NCBI RefSeq assembly: GCF_001400735.1 | Contig: NZ_LJPW01000059.1 | Span: 34,821-98,820 of the forward strand | Source of the DNA: Pseudomonas caricapapayae | GTDB taxonomy: Bacteria > Pseudomonadota > Gammaproteobacteria > Pseudomonadales > Pseudomonadaceae | DNA: 64,000 bases | Reading direction: 5' to 3' | Part shown: positions 36,687 through 46,666 of the stretch, piece by piece | Numbering within the stretch: the first letter of the stretch is position 1 | Layout of the letters: each line of letters starts with the position of its first letter | Position numbers and translations under genes: made by a program | Notes under the pieces: generated by a model | What the model was told of the DNA's origin: nothing | Seen by the model: only the letters and a program-made list of their open reading frames with translations | Database searches by the model: none

Positions 36687-38995
36687 TCTGCTACCTCAAC
36701 GATCTCTGTTACCTCAACGATCGCGGCAGGAACGACCAGTAGATCCTTGCGTTTGAGCTCCAGCTTGGACTGCAGCCACGTCAGGCCCTCATGGATGTAG
36801 GCGGGTACTGCAAGCTGACCGAACGCCGGATCACCGAGCACCTCAAGTGCGAATTCGGCTTTGTCGCCCGTGCGCAGCGTATCGAACAGCGCCGAGGCCA
36901 AAGCTTGTCCTGTTTCAGACTCCTGGATAGCCTGGCTGAAAGCACGCATCAATCCACGTCGGCGATTACCCGAGAAGCACTGGATATTGGTTAATGCCAA
37001 GCTGTCTTCGAACGTATTTGGCAACGCTTCGCCTTGCGCACCGGTCTTCGGCAACTGAACAGAGATAGGGGTCTGATACGCGATTCTGATTGAGTATAGG
37101 GAGTCGATCTCTTCGACTTTATGCGCATCCTCTAGGTCGAGCAGCGTGTCCACATCATGGCCGAGTCCTTTCACTCTCATCCAATGGCGGACAGTCGGGT
37201 TGTTAGTAATCTGTTCTGCGCCCCTAGCCACTGGTTGAGCCGCTTTGTCTTTCCCCGCGTCGAGATCGGTGATGACCAGCGTCGCGATACCCAACGCATC
37301 CACCAATGGCCTCAGTCGGTGTGCATGGCTCCCACCAATATCTAGGATGGTGATGTAGCATTGGTCGAGGAACTTGAAATGCTGCCGCAGGAAATGGGGC
37401 AGGATCATTCGCTCTGCAGCGCCTTCCACCAAGATCACAGCATCAGCGAAAAACAGGTCGGCGTGGTGCGCTCGCAGGTACCGTGTGACGAACTCTTTAG
37501 TTTTGCCTGTTTGGCCAAATACGGTGCTCAGGTTGGAAACGGTCGAAACAGGGATGGGTATGCCTGCCATGCCGGATGGGAGCCGCCGGAAGTAGCGCAG
37601 GTGTTCATATTCGATTTCGTGAGCGACGTGGCTTGAGTGGGAGCTGACGACCAGTTGGGTCTTCAGGTTAGGAAATTCCTCAAGCACCGGGTCGTTGCAG
37701 AGCACGTGGTACGCATGCTTTATAAACGCTTGCTGGACTTGAACGTGCAGGTGCGCCTCGGGCTCCTCAACCAGCACAAGGTGTATGGGCTCGACGTTCG
37801 CAGTGGTGCGTTCTTCGGGGATTCGGGACTTCCTCAGCCAGTTGTCACGAAATGCCATGAGCCGGAAGATCATGGAGATCAGATTCTGGTAACCCAAGCC
37901 GTTCGATGTCTCTGGAAGCGTTAAGCGAGGTTCTCCAGGCGCACCTGCAACCGAGTCCAACTCAAACAGAACTGCTGCCTCATGATCTAAGCCATCAGTT
38001 GGGCCGAGGCGGGTTGCCACTTTGATGCTGGGATCGCTGTTGTTCGGGTACCCAAGGCCTGCAACCTCTCTAAGCGCGGGCGCAAAGCTCGTTGTTAGCC
38101 TAGTGTCAAAAGCGCTTTGGGCAGCTTCAATGGCCCTGAGCGCTTCAAGATCCGATACGTCTGGGCTGTCGCCAGGGTCGAGGTGGCGGCGATAATAGGT
38201 TCGCAGCTGCTCAGACAACTTCCTGCCACTTCCCGTTTTACTGTCATCTTGCCCCTCATCGGCGCTGTCTCCGAAACCGCGCTGAGCATTGATCTCATGA
38301 ACCCGGATCAGACTGAGGAGTGGATTACGCTCAAGTGGCACTGCAGTGTCAGCCAGCGCTTGTAGGATCGCTGTCCGGTTTTCGGTACACGGGGCAGAAA
38401 GCATATCCGGGTTAAGCCGATACCAGTGCACCTTGAACGACTTGACCAAGCGCCGGTTTAAATAGTCATGAAGACTCTGCGGCCATAGCTTTAGGGTAGG
38501 GCGCTGTTGTCCTTGCTCAGCCTGATTCTGGATCTCCTGAAGGAGAGTGGCCACACGAGCACGCTCTTTTCGATAATCGGCGTAGAGCGTGGGTAGATCG
38601 TCCGGTTCCAATCGAAACCGCATCCCGACCATTCCACCAGACCAGGAAAAATTGGGAATCAGATCGCGAATGTGATGGAGCTCACCCTGAGCTGCCTGTA
38701 TCCACACGTCGAGCGTTGGCAGCCAGTCAGCCCAAGCGTTGGATGCTGGAATAGCGAAGCTGTCATCGGCCTGTTCCCACTCCTGACCAATCGCATCGAG
38801 CGTGGCGATATGGCAAAGGGTGAGATCCTGCAGCCGGAACGTCGTCGGCTTAACCAGGAATTTGCGCAGTGCCAGCATTGCTGATGATTTGCCGCTGTTG
38901 TTGGCGCCTACCAGAAGAGTGGTTTCGGCCGCCAAGTCGATTCTAACGGATTTAAGCTTGCGGAAATTCGCAAGCTCCAGATGCTGGATGCGCAT
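36683..38995 (-). CDS. gajA: OLD-family ATPase-TOPRIM nuclease, Gabija GajA type
   Basis: A 770-residue protein. The N-terminal ABC-type ATPase has LVGANNSGKSSAMLALRKFL (Walker A, residues 29-40) and, after a long insert, LVLVEEPEAHLHVQVQQ (signature to Walker B). The C-terminal TOPRIM domain has DAVILVEGAAERMILP (catalytic Glu) and LVITDLDAGKD (DxD). Classical GajA proteins are about 580 residues, so this one carries roughly 190 extra, mostly between Walker A and Walker B. The ATG has GGAGG before it. It should be a nucleotide-regulated nickase that acts with the helicase encoded next. Confidence 0.85.
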   Translation of the reverse strand: MRIQHLELANFRKLKSVRIDLAAETTLLVGANNSGKSSAMLALRKFLVKPTTFRLQDLTLCHIATLDAIGQEWEQADDSFAIPASNAWADWLPTLDVWIQAAQGELHHIRDLIPNFSWSGGMVGMRFRLEPDDLPTLYADYRKERARVATLLQEIQNQAEQGQQRPTLKLWPQSLHDYLNRRLVKSFKVHWYRLNPDMLSAPCTENRTAILQALADTAVPLERNPLLSLIRVHEINAQRGFGDSADEGQDDSKTGSGRKLSEQLRTYYRRHLDPGDSPDVSDLEALRAIEAAQSAFDTRLTTSFAPALREVAGLGYPNNSDPSIKVATRLGPTDGLDHEAAVLFELDSVAGAPGEPRLTLPETSNGLGYQNLISMIFRLMAFRDNWLRKSRIPEERTTANVEPIHLVLVEEPEAHLHVQVQQAFIKHAYHVLCNDPVLEEFPNLKTQLVVSSHSSHVAHEIEYEHLRYFRRLPSGMAGIPIPVSTVSNLSTVFGQTGKTKEFVTRYLRAHHADLFFADAVILVEGAAERMILPHFLRQHFKFLDQCYITILDIGGSHAHRLRPLVDALGIATLVITDLDAGKDKAAQPVARGAEQITNNPTVRHWMRVKGLGHDVDTLLDLEDAHKVEEIDSLYSIRIAYQTPISVQLPKTGAQGEALPNTFEDSLALTNIQCFSGNRRRGLMRAFSQAIQESETGQALASALFDTLRTGDKAEFALEVLGDPAFGQLAVPAYIHEGLTWLQSKLELKRKDLLVVPAAIVEVTEIVEVAE

Positions 38996-39194
38996 GGAGT
39001 CCTCCCTGAGATAAGGCGATGGCCGTGAGCCACTGCTAGGTTATAGAACTGTAGCTGACTGCTAGCCGAAGGGCACCAAGCTCAATCCACTGGCTAATGC
39101 TCATTGGTTTGTAGTTCTGGAGCCGAAGTGCCACCATAAGCGGCATCCACTCAAGTCAGTCGCTTAGCCTCGTGCTCATCAGGAACAGGGAAGA

Positions 39195-40736
39195 ATGGAA
39201 TTCCATATCATAGGCAGGGATGACAAATTCCCGAGCGGGAAGATCAGCACTGCGTATCTCAAATTTGACCGCTGGAACGATCACAGTTTTGTCACAATGT
39301 TCTATGTCATCGTATACGACGAGTTTGGTAGGGCTCACGATCTTGAGAACGTCAAGATTGGATTCAAAGGGCAGGATACTGCAACAACCACACGCTCCAA
39401 ACTTCCAGATTCTTTCCAAAACGTTCCAGAAGGCTTCTTCTCACTAGGTACCAGTGTGGAGTACTATCAAAAAATCGCGAGTTCATTCTCAGGCGATCTA
39501 AGGTTCGACTTCCTCCGTGGGATGAATGACATTGTCGCTCACCCTGAAATCCTGGAAACGATAATAGAGGAGCCCGTGCTATCGATCTCATTGTTGCGCA
39601 ATGTCAGCTTGGTCAGCGTAAAAAATCAATTTGCACGCGTCCTTCTTGGTGGTGCCGTTCGAACAAATTTTTCCTTCGTCTACTCGAAACATGCTGACAG
39701 TTCTACTGCGGGCATTGAGTTGAGTTTTGATGTGAATGTTGATTCGACGCCCCTGACAAATGTGCACGCGCTAATCGGACGAAACGGCATCGGAAAGACC
39801 ACCATCCTTAATGGCATCACCAATGCCATCCATAATCGCCACGCTGGTGCAGATGCCATCTACCAAGTTCAGTTTTGGGGGCAGCAGCGAGCGATTATTG
39901 CCCCAGATTTTTTCAGCAGTGTAGTGCTCGTATCCTTTAGCGCATTTGACCCCTTTGATCCGCCTCCAGAGCAGCCCGATCCAGCCAAAGGCACGTGTTT
40001 TTTCTATGTCGGGTTAAAGTCTAAAGGCGAGGACGCATGGCATGAGTTAAAGCGCCGGGACGCTCTCAAATCAGACTTCATTGACGGTATGAGAGGGTGC
40101 CTGCGGGAAACGCATAAGCGAAACCGTTGGCGACAGGCCGTCAAAACGTTACAAACTGATGAGAATTTCGCAGGTTTGGGATTCGACAGGCTTCTGTCCT
40201 TGAGTGGCGAAGAATGGGTCACGACAGCTAACGAAATCTTTTCGAACCTCAGCTCCGGCCACTCGATCGTGCTGCTGACTATCACAAAGCTGGTCGAGCG
40301 TGTCGAAGAAAAGACTCTCGTCCTTATGGATGAGCCCGAAAGCCATTTGCATCCACCGCTCTTATCAGCATTGATTAGGGCACTGAGTGAGTTGCTCCTA
40401 GATCGCAACGGTGTAGCGATCTTAGCTACGCATTCTCCGGTAGTACTTCAAGAAATCCCTGCATCGTGTGTGTGGAAAATTTATCGTTCTAATTTGGTGG
40501 CCTCAGCCCACAGGCCAACAGTCGAGACGTTCGGCGAGAACGTAGGGATTCTGACTCGGGAAGTTTTTGGCTTGGAGGTGGTATGCTCGGGTTTTCACAC
40601 GCTGCTTGCTGCTGAGGCTGCCGAAGGACATAGCTTTGAGGTCATCCTTCAAAAATTTGGTGGAAAATTGGGGCTTGAGGGGCAGGCAGTTCTTCGAGCA
40701 TTAATCGCTGAGCGTGATTCGAAGGCGCAGGAATGA
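39195..40736 (+). CDS. Septu-like AAA/ABC-type ATPase (first pair)
   Basis: A 513-residue ATPase. About 180 residues of unrecognised N-terminal sequence precede Walker A GRNGIGKTT (G195-, K201). Walker B is LVLMDEPESHLHP (D379-E380), and ATHSPVVLQEIP gives the switch histidine. The AAA domain is the SMC/OLD-like kind found in PtuA. A GGAACAGGGAAG precedes the ATG. It overlaps an HNH gene (ATGA at 40733), the PtuAB pairing of Septu. The long N-terminal domain is not typical of PtuA and could be a separate sensor domain. Confidence 0.75.
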   Translation: MEFHIIGRDDKFPSGKISTAYLKFDRWNDHSFVTMFYVIVYDEFGRAHDLENVKIGFKGQDTATTTRSKLPDSFQNVPEGFFSLGTSVEYYQKIASSFSGDLRFDFLRGMNDIVAHPEILETIIEEPVLSISLLRNVSLVSVKNQFARVLLGGAVRTNFSFVYSKHADSSTAGIELSFDVNVDSTPLTNVHALIGRNGIGKTTILNGITNAIHNRHAGADAIYQVQFWGQQRAIIAPDFFSSVVLVSFSAFDPFDPPPEQPDPAKGTCFFYVGLKSKGEDAWHELKRRDALKSDFIDGMRGCLRETHKRNRWRQAVKTLQTDENFAGLGFDRLLSLSGEEWVTTANEIFSNLSSGHSIVLLTITKLVERVEEKTLVLMDEPESHLHPPLLSALIRALSELLLDRNGVAILATHSPVVLQEIPASCVWKIYRSNLVASAHRPTVETFGENVGILTREVFGLEVVCSGFHTLLAAEAAEGHSFEVILQKFGGKLGLEGQAVLRALIAERDSKAQE

Positions 40737-41593
40737 AGCAACTGTTAGCCCCGAATTGCACCCCTGAGGAGGCCTACATGGCCTGCACTTCGGCGATCAT
40801 CGATGATCAGCAGAGAGCTAGAATGAGGGGGATTCTTCCAAGTATCACAGCCAACGCCGCCGAATTTATCGAAAGAGTCGCCGCAGGATCCACGTGGGAG
40901 TTACCCTCATTGAGGTCGGCCAGGGGGGATGATCCCTTCATGATCGATGACATTCGAAAAAGCGAGCTTGTTCACCTCTACGAATACTACATGGTGCAGC
41001 GAGAACCTGGCCGAGCACTCTACGACTCTATTTTGGTGGCTGCAGGTGACCATTGTCCTACATGTGGTGGAATAGGACGACCGCGAACCCTGGATCATTA
41101 TTTGCCAAAAGCCAACTACCCGAAGCTGGCTATCGTTCCCCAAAACTTGATCCCTGCTTGCCGTGACTGCAATACCGACAAACGTAACCCCTTGATTGAC
41201 CACCCGCATCGGCAACCGCTTCACCCATATCTGGACAAACGACAGTTTTTTGAGGAAAGGTGGATCAGTGTTTCCGTATCTCACACCAGCCCTTGCTCAA
41301 TCATCTACAGCGCCAGTCCACCTGATGACTGGAGTGATGAGGACAAGGCAAGGGTAATTAACCATTTCTCCCTATTCGGAATTGCCGAGCGATACAGCGT
41401 CCAAGCGGGCTCAGAACTCAGCTTCCTGATGGACATGCGTACAAACTACTTCAGTAGGCAGCCTCCTGAAGCTTTTTCAGACTTCCTCCGTTCAGGCGCT
41501 AATACGCCTGATTTGTTGATCAATGGGTGGAAGAAAACACTCTACGAAACCTTGGCGGATGACGCCTTGTTTTGCAATGCCGAGCTTCGGTAG
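40733..41593 (+). CDS. HNH endonuclease, PtuB-like (first pair)
   Basis: A 286-residue nuclease. The zinc knuckle CPTC (C108, C111) is followed by LDHYLPKANYPKL (D121-H122, the catalytic His region) and CRDCNTDKRNP, the second zinc pair and N. This is the HNH/ThermoDBP-style fold seen in PtuB. It is translationally coupled to the ATPase before it. The product probably cuts DNA or RNA when the ATPase detects infection. The 286-residue length is near the larger end of the family. Confidence 0.8.
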   Translation: MKQLLAPNCTPEEAYMACTSAIIDDQQRARMRGILPSITANAAEFIERVAAGSTWELPSLRSARGDDPFMIDDIRKSELVHLYEYYMVQREPGRALYDSILVAAGDHCPTCGGIGRPRTLDHYLPKANYPKLAIVPQNLIPACRDCNTDKRNPLIDHPHRQPLHPYLDKRQFFEERWISVSVSHTSPCSIIYSASPPDDWSDEDKARVINHFSLFGIAERYSVQAGSELSFLMDMRTNYFSRQPPEAFSDFLRSGANTPDLLINGWKKTLYETLADDALFCNAELR

Positions 41594-41672
41594 AGGCATT
41601 ATAACTAGCGATAGCTCTGCCCATAATTTGATGCGTTCTAGGTAAATGGTTATAACGACAACGGAGTAGTCG

Positions 41673-42767
41673 ATGATGATAGGCAGTGATGATTTAGATA
41701 AATTGGAGGCGGAGCAGTTTCATGGTTTTGTCTGCTTTCCGGAAGGCAATCCAAAGGTCACACTAGGCTGGAGCACTCACTCAAAACTGGTCGAGGCGAT
41801 AAATTCGGAATTAACCTTTTTTAAGAGCGAGTTAAACAAGGAAGTTTATTTTCACGAGCATGAATATCTTATTTATGAGGATTATTTCATCTGGTGGTTC
41901 AGCTTTTTTGAGAAGGATCCGCTAATCAAAAATCAAGTAGCCTCTGAACTGGAGAGGAAAATCAATGATGTATTAAGAGCATTTCCGGACGCAGCCGATA
42001 AAGAGTTTGTGCGGACGGATCAACCAGACTTTCTCCCGGATCCTGATTTTCTTATGCACTACTTCTCAATTGTGGAGGGTGCGGATCTGGAATTAAAGTC
42101 ACGTGAAGCGCCCAAAGAAAAAAGCTATGAAAAAGAATCTGTTGATATTTCCTTGTTTGACAGTCCAATGTCTGTGGTCGCGTTCAAAGCCGTTATAAAT
42201 AATTATTTTCAAAATAGTACAGAAGAGAACTTAAGCTATTTCGCTGCAGAGGATGGCTTCTTTTCCACCAGAAGGCCCGAGAATAAACTTCTGCGCGAGG
42301 AGCTTTTGCCAATTTATTATATGAAAAAGATTAAGGCGGCTGATGATGAGATTTTGTCGTTTGGACTAAAAGCTGATATTTTTGATTTGAAGATATCGCA
42401 AGCAGACGGGTTAACGAAAGAAATATTGGAGATTACCTGGGCTTTGCCGGAGGGCGACCATAAATTACTTTCTTTGGTTGCTCAGGTAGGTAGTGGTTTT
42501 TTGCCCGTAAAAAATCGGGCCAATTTCAAAAAGATGAGTGATTCTCTAGGTGAGAAAATAGTATCTGCAATAAATGGCAAACATAAAAAGCAATACCCTG
42601 ATCAAAGATCTCTTTTGGTGGTTATCCCCCAAGATTACACTTATCAAGGAGACGAGTCGTTAATTCAAGAAACTATCACTCAAGTTCAACAGAGTCTGGT
42701 AGGTGGAAAAAGGAAATTTGAAAAAATCTATCTTCTGTGTGGCAATAGATTTTACACCGTTTATTGA
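41673..42767 (+). CDS. Unrecognised 364-residue protein behind the first Septu-like pair
   Basis: I do not recognise this protein. It starts at 41673 (a second ATG follows at once) with GGAG before it, 80 bases after the HNH gene and on the same strand, so it may be a third gene of that unit. It is acidic, soluble and AT-rich in codon use compared with its neighbours, a sign of separate transfer. The C-terminal part alternates strands and helices (LLVVIPQDYTYQG, KIYLLCGNRFYTVY). An ILEITWALP segment is loosely like a nuclease core strand, but no complete motif is seen. No signal peptide or membrane helix. Confidence 0.65.
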   Translation: MMIGSDDLDKLEAEQFHGFVCFPEGNPKVTLGWSTHSKLVEAINSELTFFKSELNKEVYFHEHEYLIYEDYFIWWFSFFEKDPLIKNQVASELERKINDVLRAFPDAADKEFVRTDQPDFLPDPDFLMHYFSIVEGADLELKSREAPKEKSYEKESVDISLFDSPMSVVAFKAVINNYFQNSTEENLSYFAAEDGFFSTRRPENKLLREELLPIYYMKKIKAADDEILSFGLKADIFDLKISQADGLTKEILEITWALPEGDHKLLSLVAQVGSGFLPVKNRANFKKMSDSLGEKIVSAINGKHKKQYPDQRSLLVVIPQDYTYQGDESLIQETITQVQQSLVGGKRKFEKIYLLCGNRFYTVY

Positions 42768-43191
42768 CCTTAAACGTTAATGCGGATTTTTTTCGATCTT
42801 GCAGCTATCGCTAAATAAGGGGATGCAACCCCAAGTAAATCGTTTCAGAACTTCCTGGAGAAACTGGGTCTGCCCACTCCAGTGCAGGCTGCATTATCGA
42901 CTGGCGGTGCGGGCTTCCAGTCGAGTTGCTCAACCAATCGACAGGCGAGTACTTAAGAGGGGAAACGGCATTTCCATATTTCAAGTGGACTCGTGCCGCA
43001 CGATTGCAAATTTTGTAGCAGAAACGAAAGTGCAGCTACCTATGCCAAGCTACAGAACAGGTAGGTTCGCGCAGGAGTGGAGACAGTAACGGACACTTGA
43101 ACAGATCCAGTATATTGCGGATGATTTGCCCGAATGTACTGGCTTTTCGAAACGCGTCAACGAGCCTGAGACATTAGCCCCGTGCTGGGCA
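42768..43191. other. Stretch with only degraded reading frames
   Basis: No intact gene. Short pieces that read like protein (SFQNFLEKLGLPTPVQAA near 42838 and TLEQIQYIADDLPECTGF near 43095) lie in frames broken by stops. They are probably relics of an unidentified gene. No repeat or terminator stands out. Confidence 0.35.
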
Positions 43192-44206
43192 TCAGTCTCT
43201 GCCGGTCAGCCGCTTCCCTTCGATGGGGGATTCGCGTGACGCTATCCCACCGAAAGAAACGCTAGCATCTACATACCGAAGCGCTGACTTCATGTCCTTC
43301 CAGCCCACATAGCTCATCAGCCCCTTGATGTCCCAGCCATTGGCAGACGCCCGAGTCGCAAAGCCTCGCCGCATCAAGTGGCTGCTAAAGAGCTCGGCTG
43401 GCAATCCCGCCTCTTTGAAAATGCGGCGTAGCACGGGAATCAGGCTATACGGTTGCATGGCTTTGCCTGACAGATTGCCCCAGCGATCAATCCGCTGGAA
43501 CACAGGGCCCTTCGCAATGCCGGCAACTGTTACCCAGTTGATGTAGGCCTCCACGGGGCAAAGCATGGTGAGTGCGGGCGTCTGGAACGTGGTTCCTTCA
43601 TGCTGGTGATCACCCTTGGTGTAGGGCAGGAAAAAAGTAATGCCTTATCCACTTATGGCTTGGGTATCCTCGACCGTTAGTCTGGCCAACTCATTGCCAC
43701 GAAAGCCACGCCAAAACCCAATCAGATAATCGCCACCGAGTGACGATGACACACCAGCGATTTGTAATCTCCCCGTTTAATCGCAACTGCAGCTTCCCCT
43801 TCAAGCCATGTGACCGCCTGCCCTAGGTGCTTCAGCAGGAGCGGGGCGGCCTGCTTCACCTTTCCAGGATGCACGCCCCTGATGCCCTTGATCATCTGGC
43901 AAACGTCAGGGGTCTTGGTGGGGTTAGGGAAACCCTGAGTAATATGCCATGCGCAAGGGCTGCCAAACGCTGCTTTAGCGTATTGATCGAGAGCTTGTCG
44001 GCGTATTCCGCCAGGTAGCGAACGACGCCCGCGCCGGTCGTGGGCAGGTACGAGATTGGAGCATGAGGGGCGTATCCAGCAACGGGAGCTAGTTCCAGAC
44101 GAACTATCAGGCTTGCAACAACAGACTGGGTAGGGGTGATAATGCGGCTGGCGAAGCCTATAGACTGCTTACAAGGCAGGTGGTGGCGTACTTTCCCCAG
44201 GCGCAT
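43192..44206 (-). pseudogene. Decayed tyrosine recombinase (phage-type integrase)
   Basis: The C-terminal catalytic part is open (43192-43566) and has SSHLMRRGFATRA (the HxxR block), LMSYVGWKDMKSA and ALRYVD with the attacking Tyr. The rest is broken. In the upstream frame DVCQMIKGIRGVHPGKVKQA and DYLIGFWRGFRGNELARL are readable but separated by a frameshift near 43735. A TAA near 43650 interrupts SG*GITFFLPYTKGD. The N-terminal core-binding domain (YLPTTGAGVVRYLAEYADKL) lies in a third frame around 44000. It is an old integrase from an earlier insertion, now dead. Confidence 0.75.
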
Positions 44207-44642
44207 TCATGGTTACGAAGAAGAATGAGGGTATCTATTCAGTCCATGCGCGCAGGCTCATTTTTGAGGATGGCGTGCTCAAATTGGATCACTCTAGCGG
44301 CAATGCCCACAATTGCACCTTTCCATTTGTTCCCCTATTGGGACACCAGTTGCTTGCTATCCAGGATAGCTATCATGTTGCCCAGCGAGGGGCAGCAAAG
44401 GGGAAGTAAGATAATCTATGTGGGGTTGAAATAGAGCAATAGTTTTAGTGATTTAAACTTTGGGAATGTTTAGTTGAGATGGAGGAGGTAATTCCGTCTC
44501 GAACTTAGGTGGTGGGCGTATAAAGCTTTGAGATAGGCTCTGGCAAGAGAGCCAGCTGTAGTGTATTATTTGGGTGTGATCTTTGCATCGTCAACAAAAC
44601 TCGGGCGGGTTGTACAAAGCAAACATACAAGGGGTAGGACAG
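44207..44642. other. Gene-poor stretch before the second Septu-like pair
   Basis: A 66-codon frame at 44209-44409 lacks a ribosome site and motif, and I do not support it. The later half (44430-44600) is AT-rich and must contain the promoter of the ATPase gene. Composition drops sharply here compared with the integrase relic on its left. Confidence 0.35.
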
Positions 44643-45941
44643 GTGAAGATAACTGAGATTTCGATAAAAAATTTTAAAGGGGTATCCAATCGATCCTTCA
44701 AACTGAACGATAGGTTTACTGTTTTTATAGGAAATAATGCTACCGGTAAAACTACGGTGCTAGATGCCTTAGCTGTCGCTCTGGGTAGTTTTTTTCTTGG
44801 TGTTGGAGTGCCCGCTCGAAGCATCAATTGGGATGAAGTCAGGATGGTGGTTATTGATGGGCAGCAAAAGCCCCAGACACCTGTTGAAATCAAGGCAAAA
44901 GGGAGTGTGAATGGTAAGGAGCTCAAACCTTGGGGGCGTAGTATCCTTATTAAGAAAACTACCACTAAAGATGCAAAACCTATAAAAGACGTTGCTCAAT
45001 ATTTGTTGAAGCTGAGCAGAACTCCTCGTGAAGAGCGAGAGGGCGGTGCTGAGGCTATATTCCCCGTTATCGCCTATCACGGCACAGGGCGGTTATGGGC
45101 GGAACATGAAGCTCCAAAATATCAGAAACAGATAGAGGGTGTTGATCGCGCTTATATCAATGCTCTTTCGGCAAAATCTTCTAGTAAAGGTTTCATTTCT
45201 TGGATTAAAACTCAAGAAAATAGTGTGGCCAAATTCGATCGCCCGATGGAGCGCGCGCATTTGGAAGCTTTTAAGGCAGCCATTGAAGGGTTAGTGATTG
45301 ATGGACGTTGGACTAACGTTAAATATGATCACAAGCAGGAAGTTCTCACCGGGACGTTTGTAGATAATTCAGGTCGCACACTGGAGCTTAGTTATAATCA
45401 ATTGAGTGACGGCTTCAGAAACGTCATTGGTATGATTGCAGATATTGCATTCCGCTGCATTCAACTCAATCCACATCTTGGGCGTGACGTGGTGAATCTT
45501 ACGCCTGGGGTGGTATTGATTGATGAATTAGACCAGCACCTTCATCCTAACTGGCAAAAGCGTGTCGTTAATGATTTGAAGGTGGCCTTTCCAAATATTC
45601 AGTTTGTAGCTACCACGCACTCTCCGTTTATTGTCCAGAGCCTCGAAGCTGACGAGCTAGTGAATCTCGATGAATTGGAACTAAGCGAGTCCCCGAATTT
45701 GCTGCCAATCAATAAAGTTGCCACACAAGTTATGGGTGTGGACGGAATCAGGAGTGATGATTTCGAGGAGCGAGTAAAAGATGCTACGCAACAGTTGTCC
45801 GAAATAGAGGCTACAAATGGAGAGCTTAGCCTTGACGATTATGAAAAAATTAGTAAGGCATTGGATCAAATTGCTTTATCTGAAACAAATGATCCAGAGT
45901 ACAAAGCTTTCTTGGAGCTGAAAGAGAAGGGAAGGGAATGA
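44643..45941 (+). CDS. ptuA: Septu ATPase PtuA (second pair)
   Basis: A 432-residue SMC/OLD-like ATPase. It begins VKITEISIKNFKGV, with Walker A IGNNATGKTTVLD (G30-, K36), Walker B VVLIDELDQHLHP (D294) and ATTHSPFIVQSLEADELV. The GTG at 44643 follows AAGGGG at about ten bases and gives a normal N-terminus; the TTG at 44583 would add 20 unlike residues. It overlaps the HNH gene (ATGA). Size and motifs are those of classical PtuA, unlike the first, longer ATPase in this island. Confidence 0.85.
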   Translation: MKITEISIKNFKGVSNRSFKLNDRFTVFIGNNATGKTTVLDALAVALGSFFLGVGVPARSINWDEVRMVVIDGQQKPQTPVEIKAKGSVNGKELKPWGRSILIKKTTTKDAKPIKDVAQYLLKLSRTPREEREGGAEAIFPVIAYHGTGRLWAEHEAPKYQKQIEGVDRAYINALSAKSSSKGFISWIKTQENSVAKFDRPMERAHLEAFKAAIEGLVIDGRWTNVKYDHKQEVLTGTFVDNSGRTLELSYNQLSDGFRNVIGMIADIAFRCIQLNPHLGRDVVNLTPGVVLIDELDQHLHPNWQKRVVNDLKVAFPNIQFVATTHSPFIVQSLEADELVNLDELELSESPNLLPINKVATQVMGVDGIRSDDFEERVKDATQQLSEIEATNGELSLDDYEKISKALDQIALSETNDPEYKAFLELKEKGRE

Positions 45942-46666
45942 GACCTATCAATAAAGGGGGGTGGCCAACGCGCAAAAATAATAGCGCAATAAGGTTGGTG
46001 TTTACGGATTGGACTAGAGCTCGCGAGTTCTTAGTAGACCGCACTGGCCAGTATTGCCATTTTTGTGAAATCCAATTACCTATGGGTTTGGCCGTTGAGC
46101 ACATAAAGCCGAAAGAAATCTATCCATCATTAAGCAATAAGTGGCCAAACTTTTTGCTTATCTGTATTTCTTGTAATTCTCGAAAAAACATTACGATTCC
46201 TGTGCAGCCTTATCGTTTAAGATACTATTGGCCTCATTTTAATAATACCCTGATGGCTTTCAGTACCACTTTGATAGGGCCGGATGCGTTGCTTGTGAAA
46301 CCTCATTCGGGACTCAATGCTGCGCAGTTTGCACGAGCGACAGCAACTATTGATCTTTATAAGCTTGATCAAAAATTGTTAGCTTCGGGTGAGGGGGATG
46401 CTAGGTACACACGAAAAGCAGTAATCGGAAGTAAAGCAGTTCGACGTTACCTTGAGTATAAATTCGGAAAATGCACGCTAGGTAGCATAGTGGACAGTGT
46501 GGTCACAGATGGTTTTTTCAGTCTGTGGCTAGAGGTTTTTAAGAATGAGAAGGTCGTGATCGATGCGATGCTAGATATACCGCAGTTTAAAATTGATCGC
46601 GTGAATTGGTTCAATGCGAACAACGACCCTGTAGGACGCAACCCTACAATTCCAGACGTTATTTAG
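45938..46666 (+). CDS. ptuB: Septu HNH nuclease PtuB (second pair)
   Basis: A 242-residue HNH protein. C40/C43 are in YCHFCEIQLP, E54-H55 in LAVEHIKPKE, and C76/C79-N80 in CISCNSRKN: complete zinc and catalytic sets. It is coupled to ptuA by ATGA. Its low G+C matches ptuA and differs from the first pair, so the two Septu-like units entered separately. It should act as the effector nuclease of the PtuAB complex. Confidence 0.85.
   Translation: MRPINKGGWPTRKNNSAIRLVFTDWTRAREFLVDRTGQYCHFCEIQLPMGLAVEHIKPKEIYPSLSNKWPNFLLICISCNSRKNITIPVQPYRLRYYWPHFNNTLMAFSTTLIGPDALLVKPHSGLNAAQFARATATIDLYKLDQKLLASGEGDARYTRKAVIGSKAVRRYLEYKFGKCTLGSIVDSVVTDGFFSLWLEVFKNEKVVIDAMLDIPQFKIDRVNWFNANNDPVGRNPTIPDVI

Noticed and set aside
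44209..44409. 66-codon frame before the second Septu pair
   Set aside because: No ribosome site or recognisable motif.
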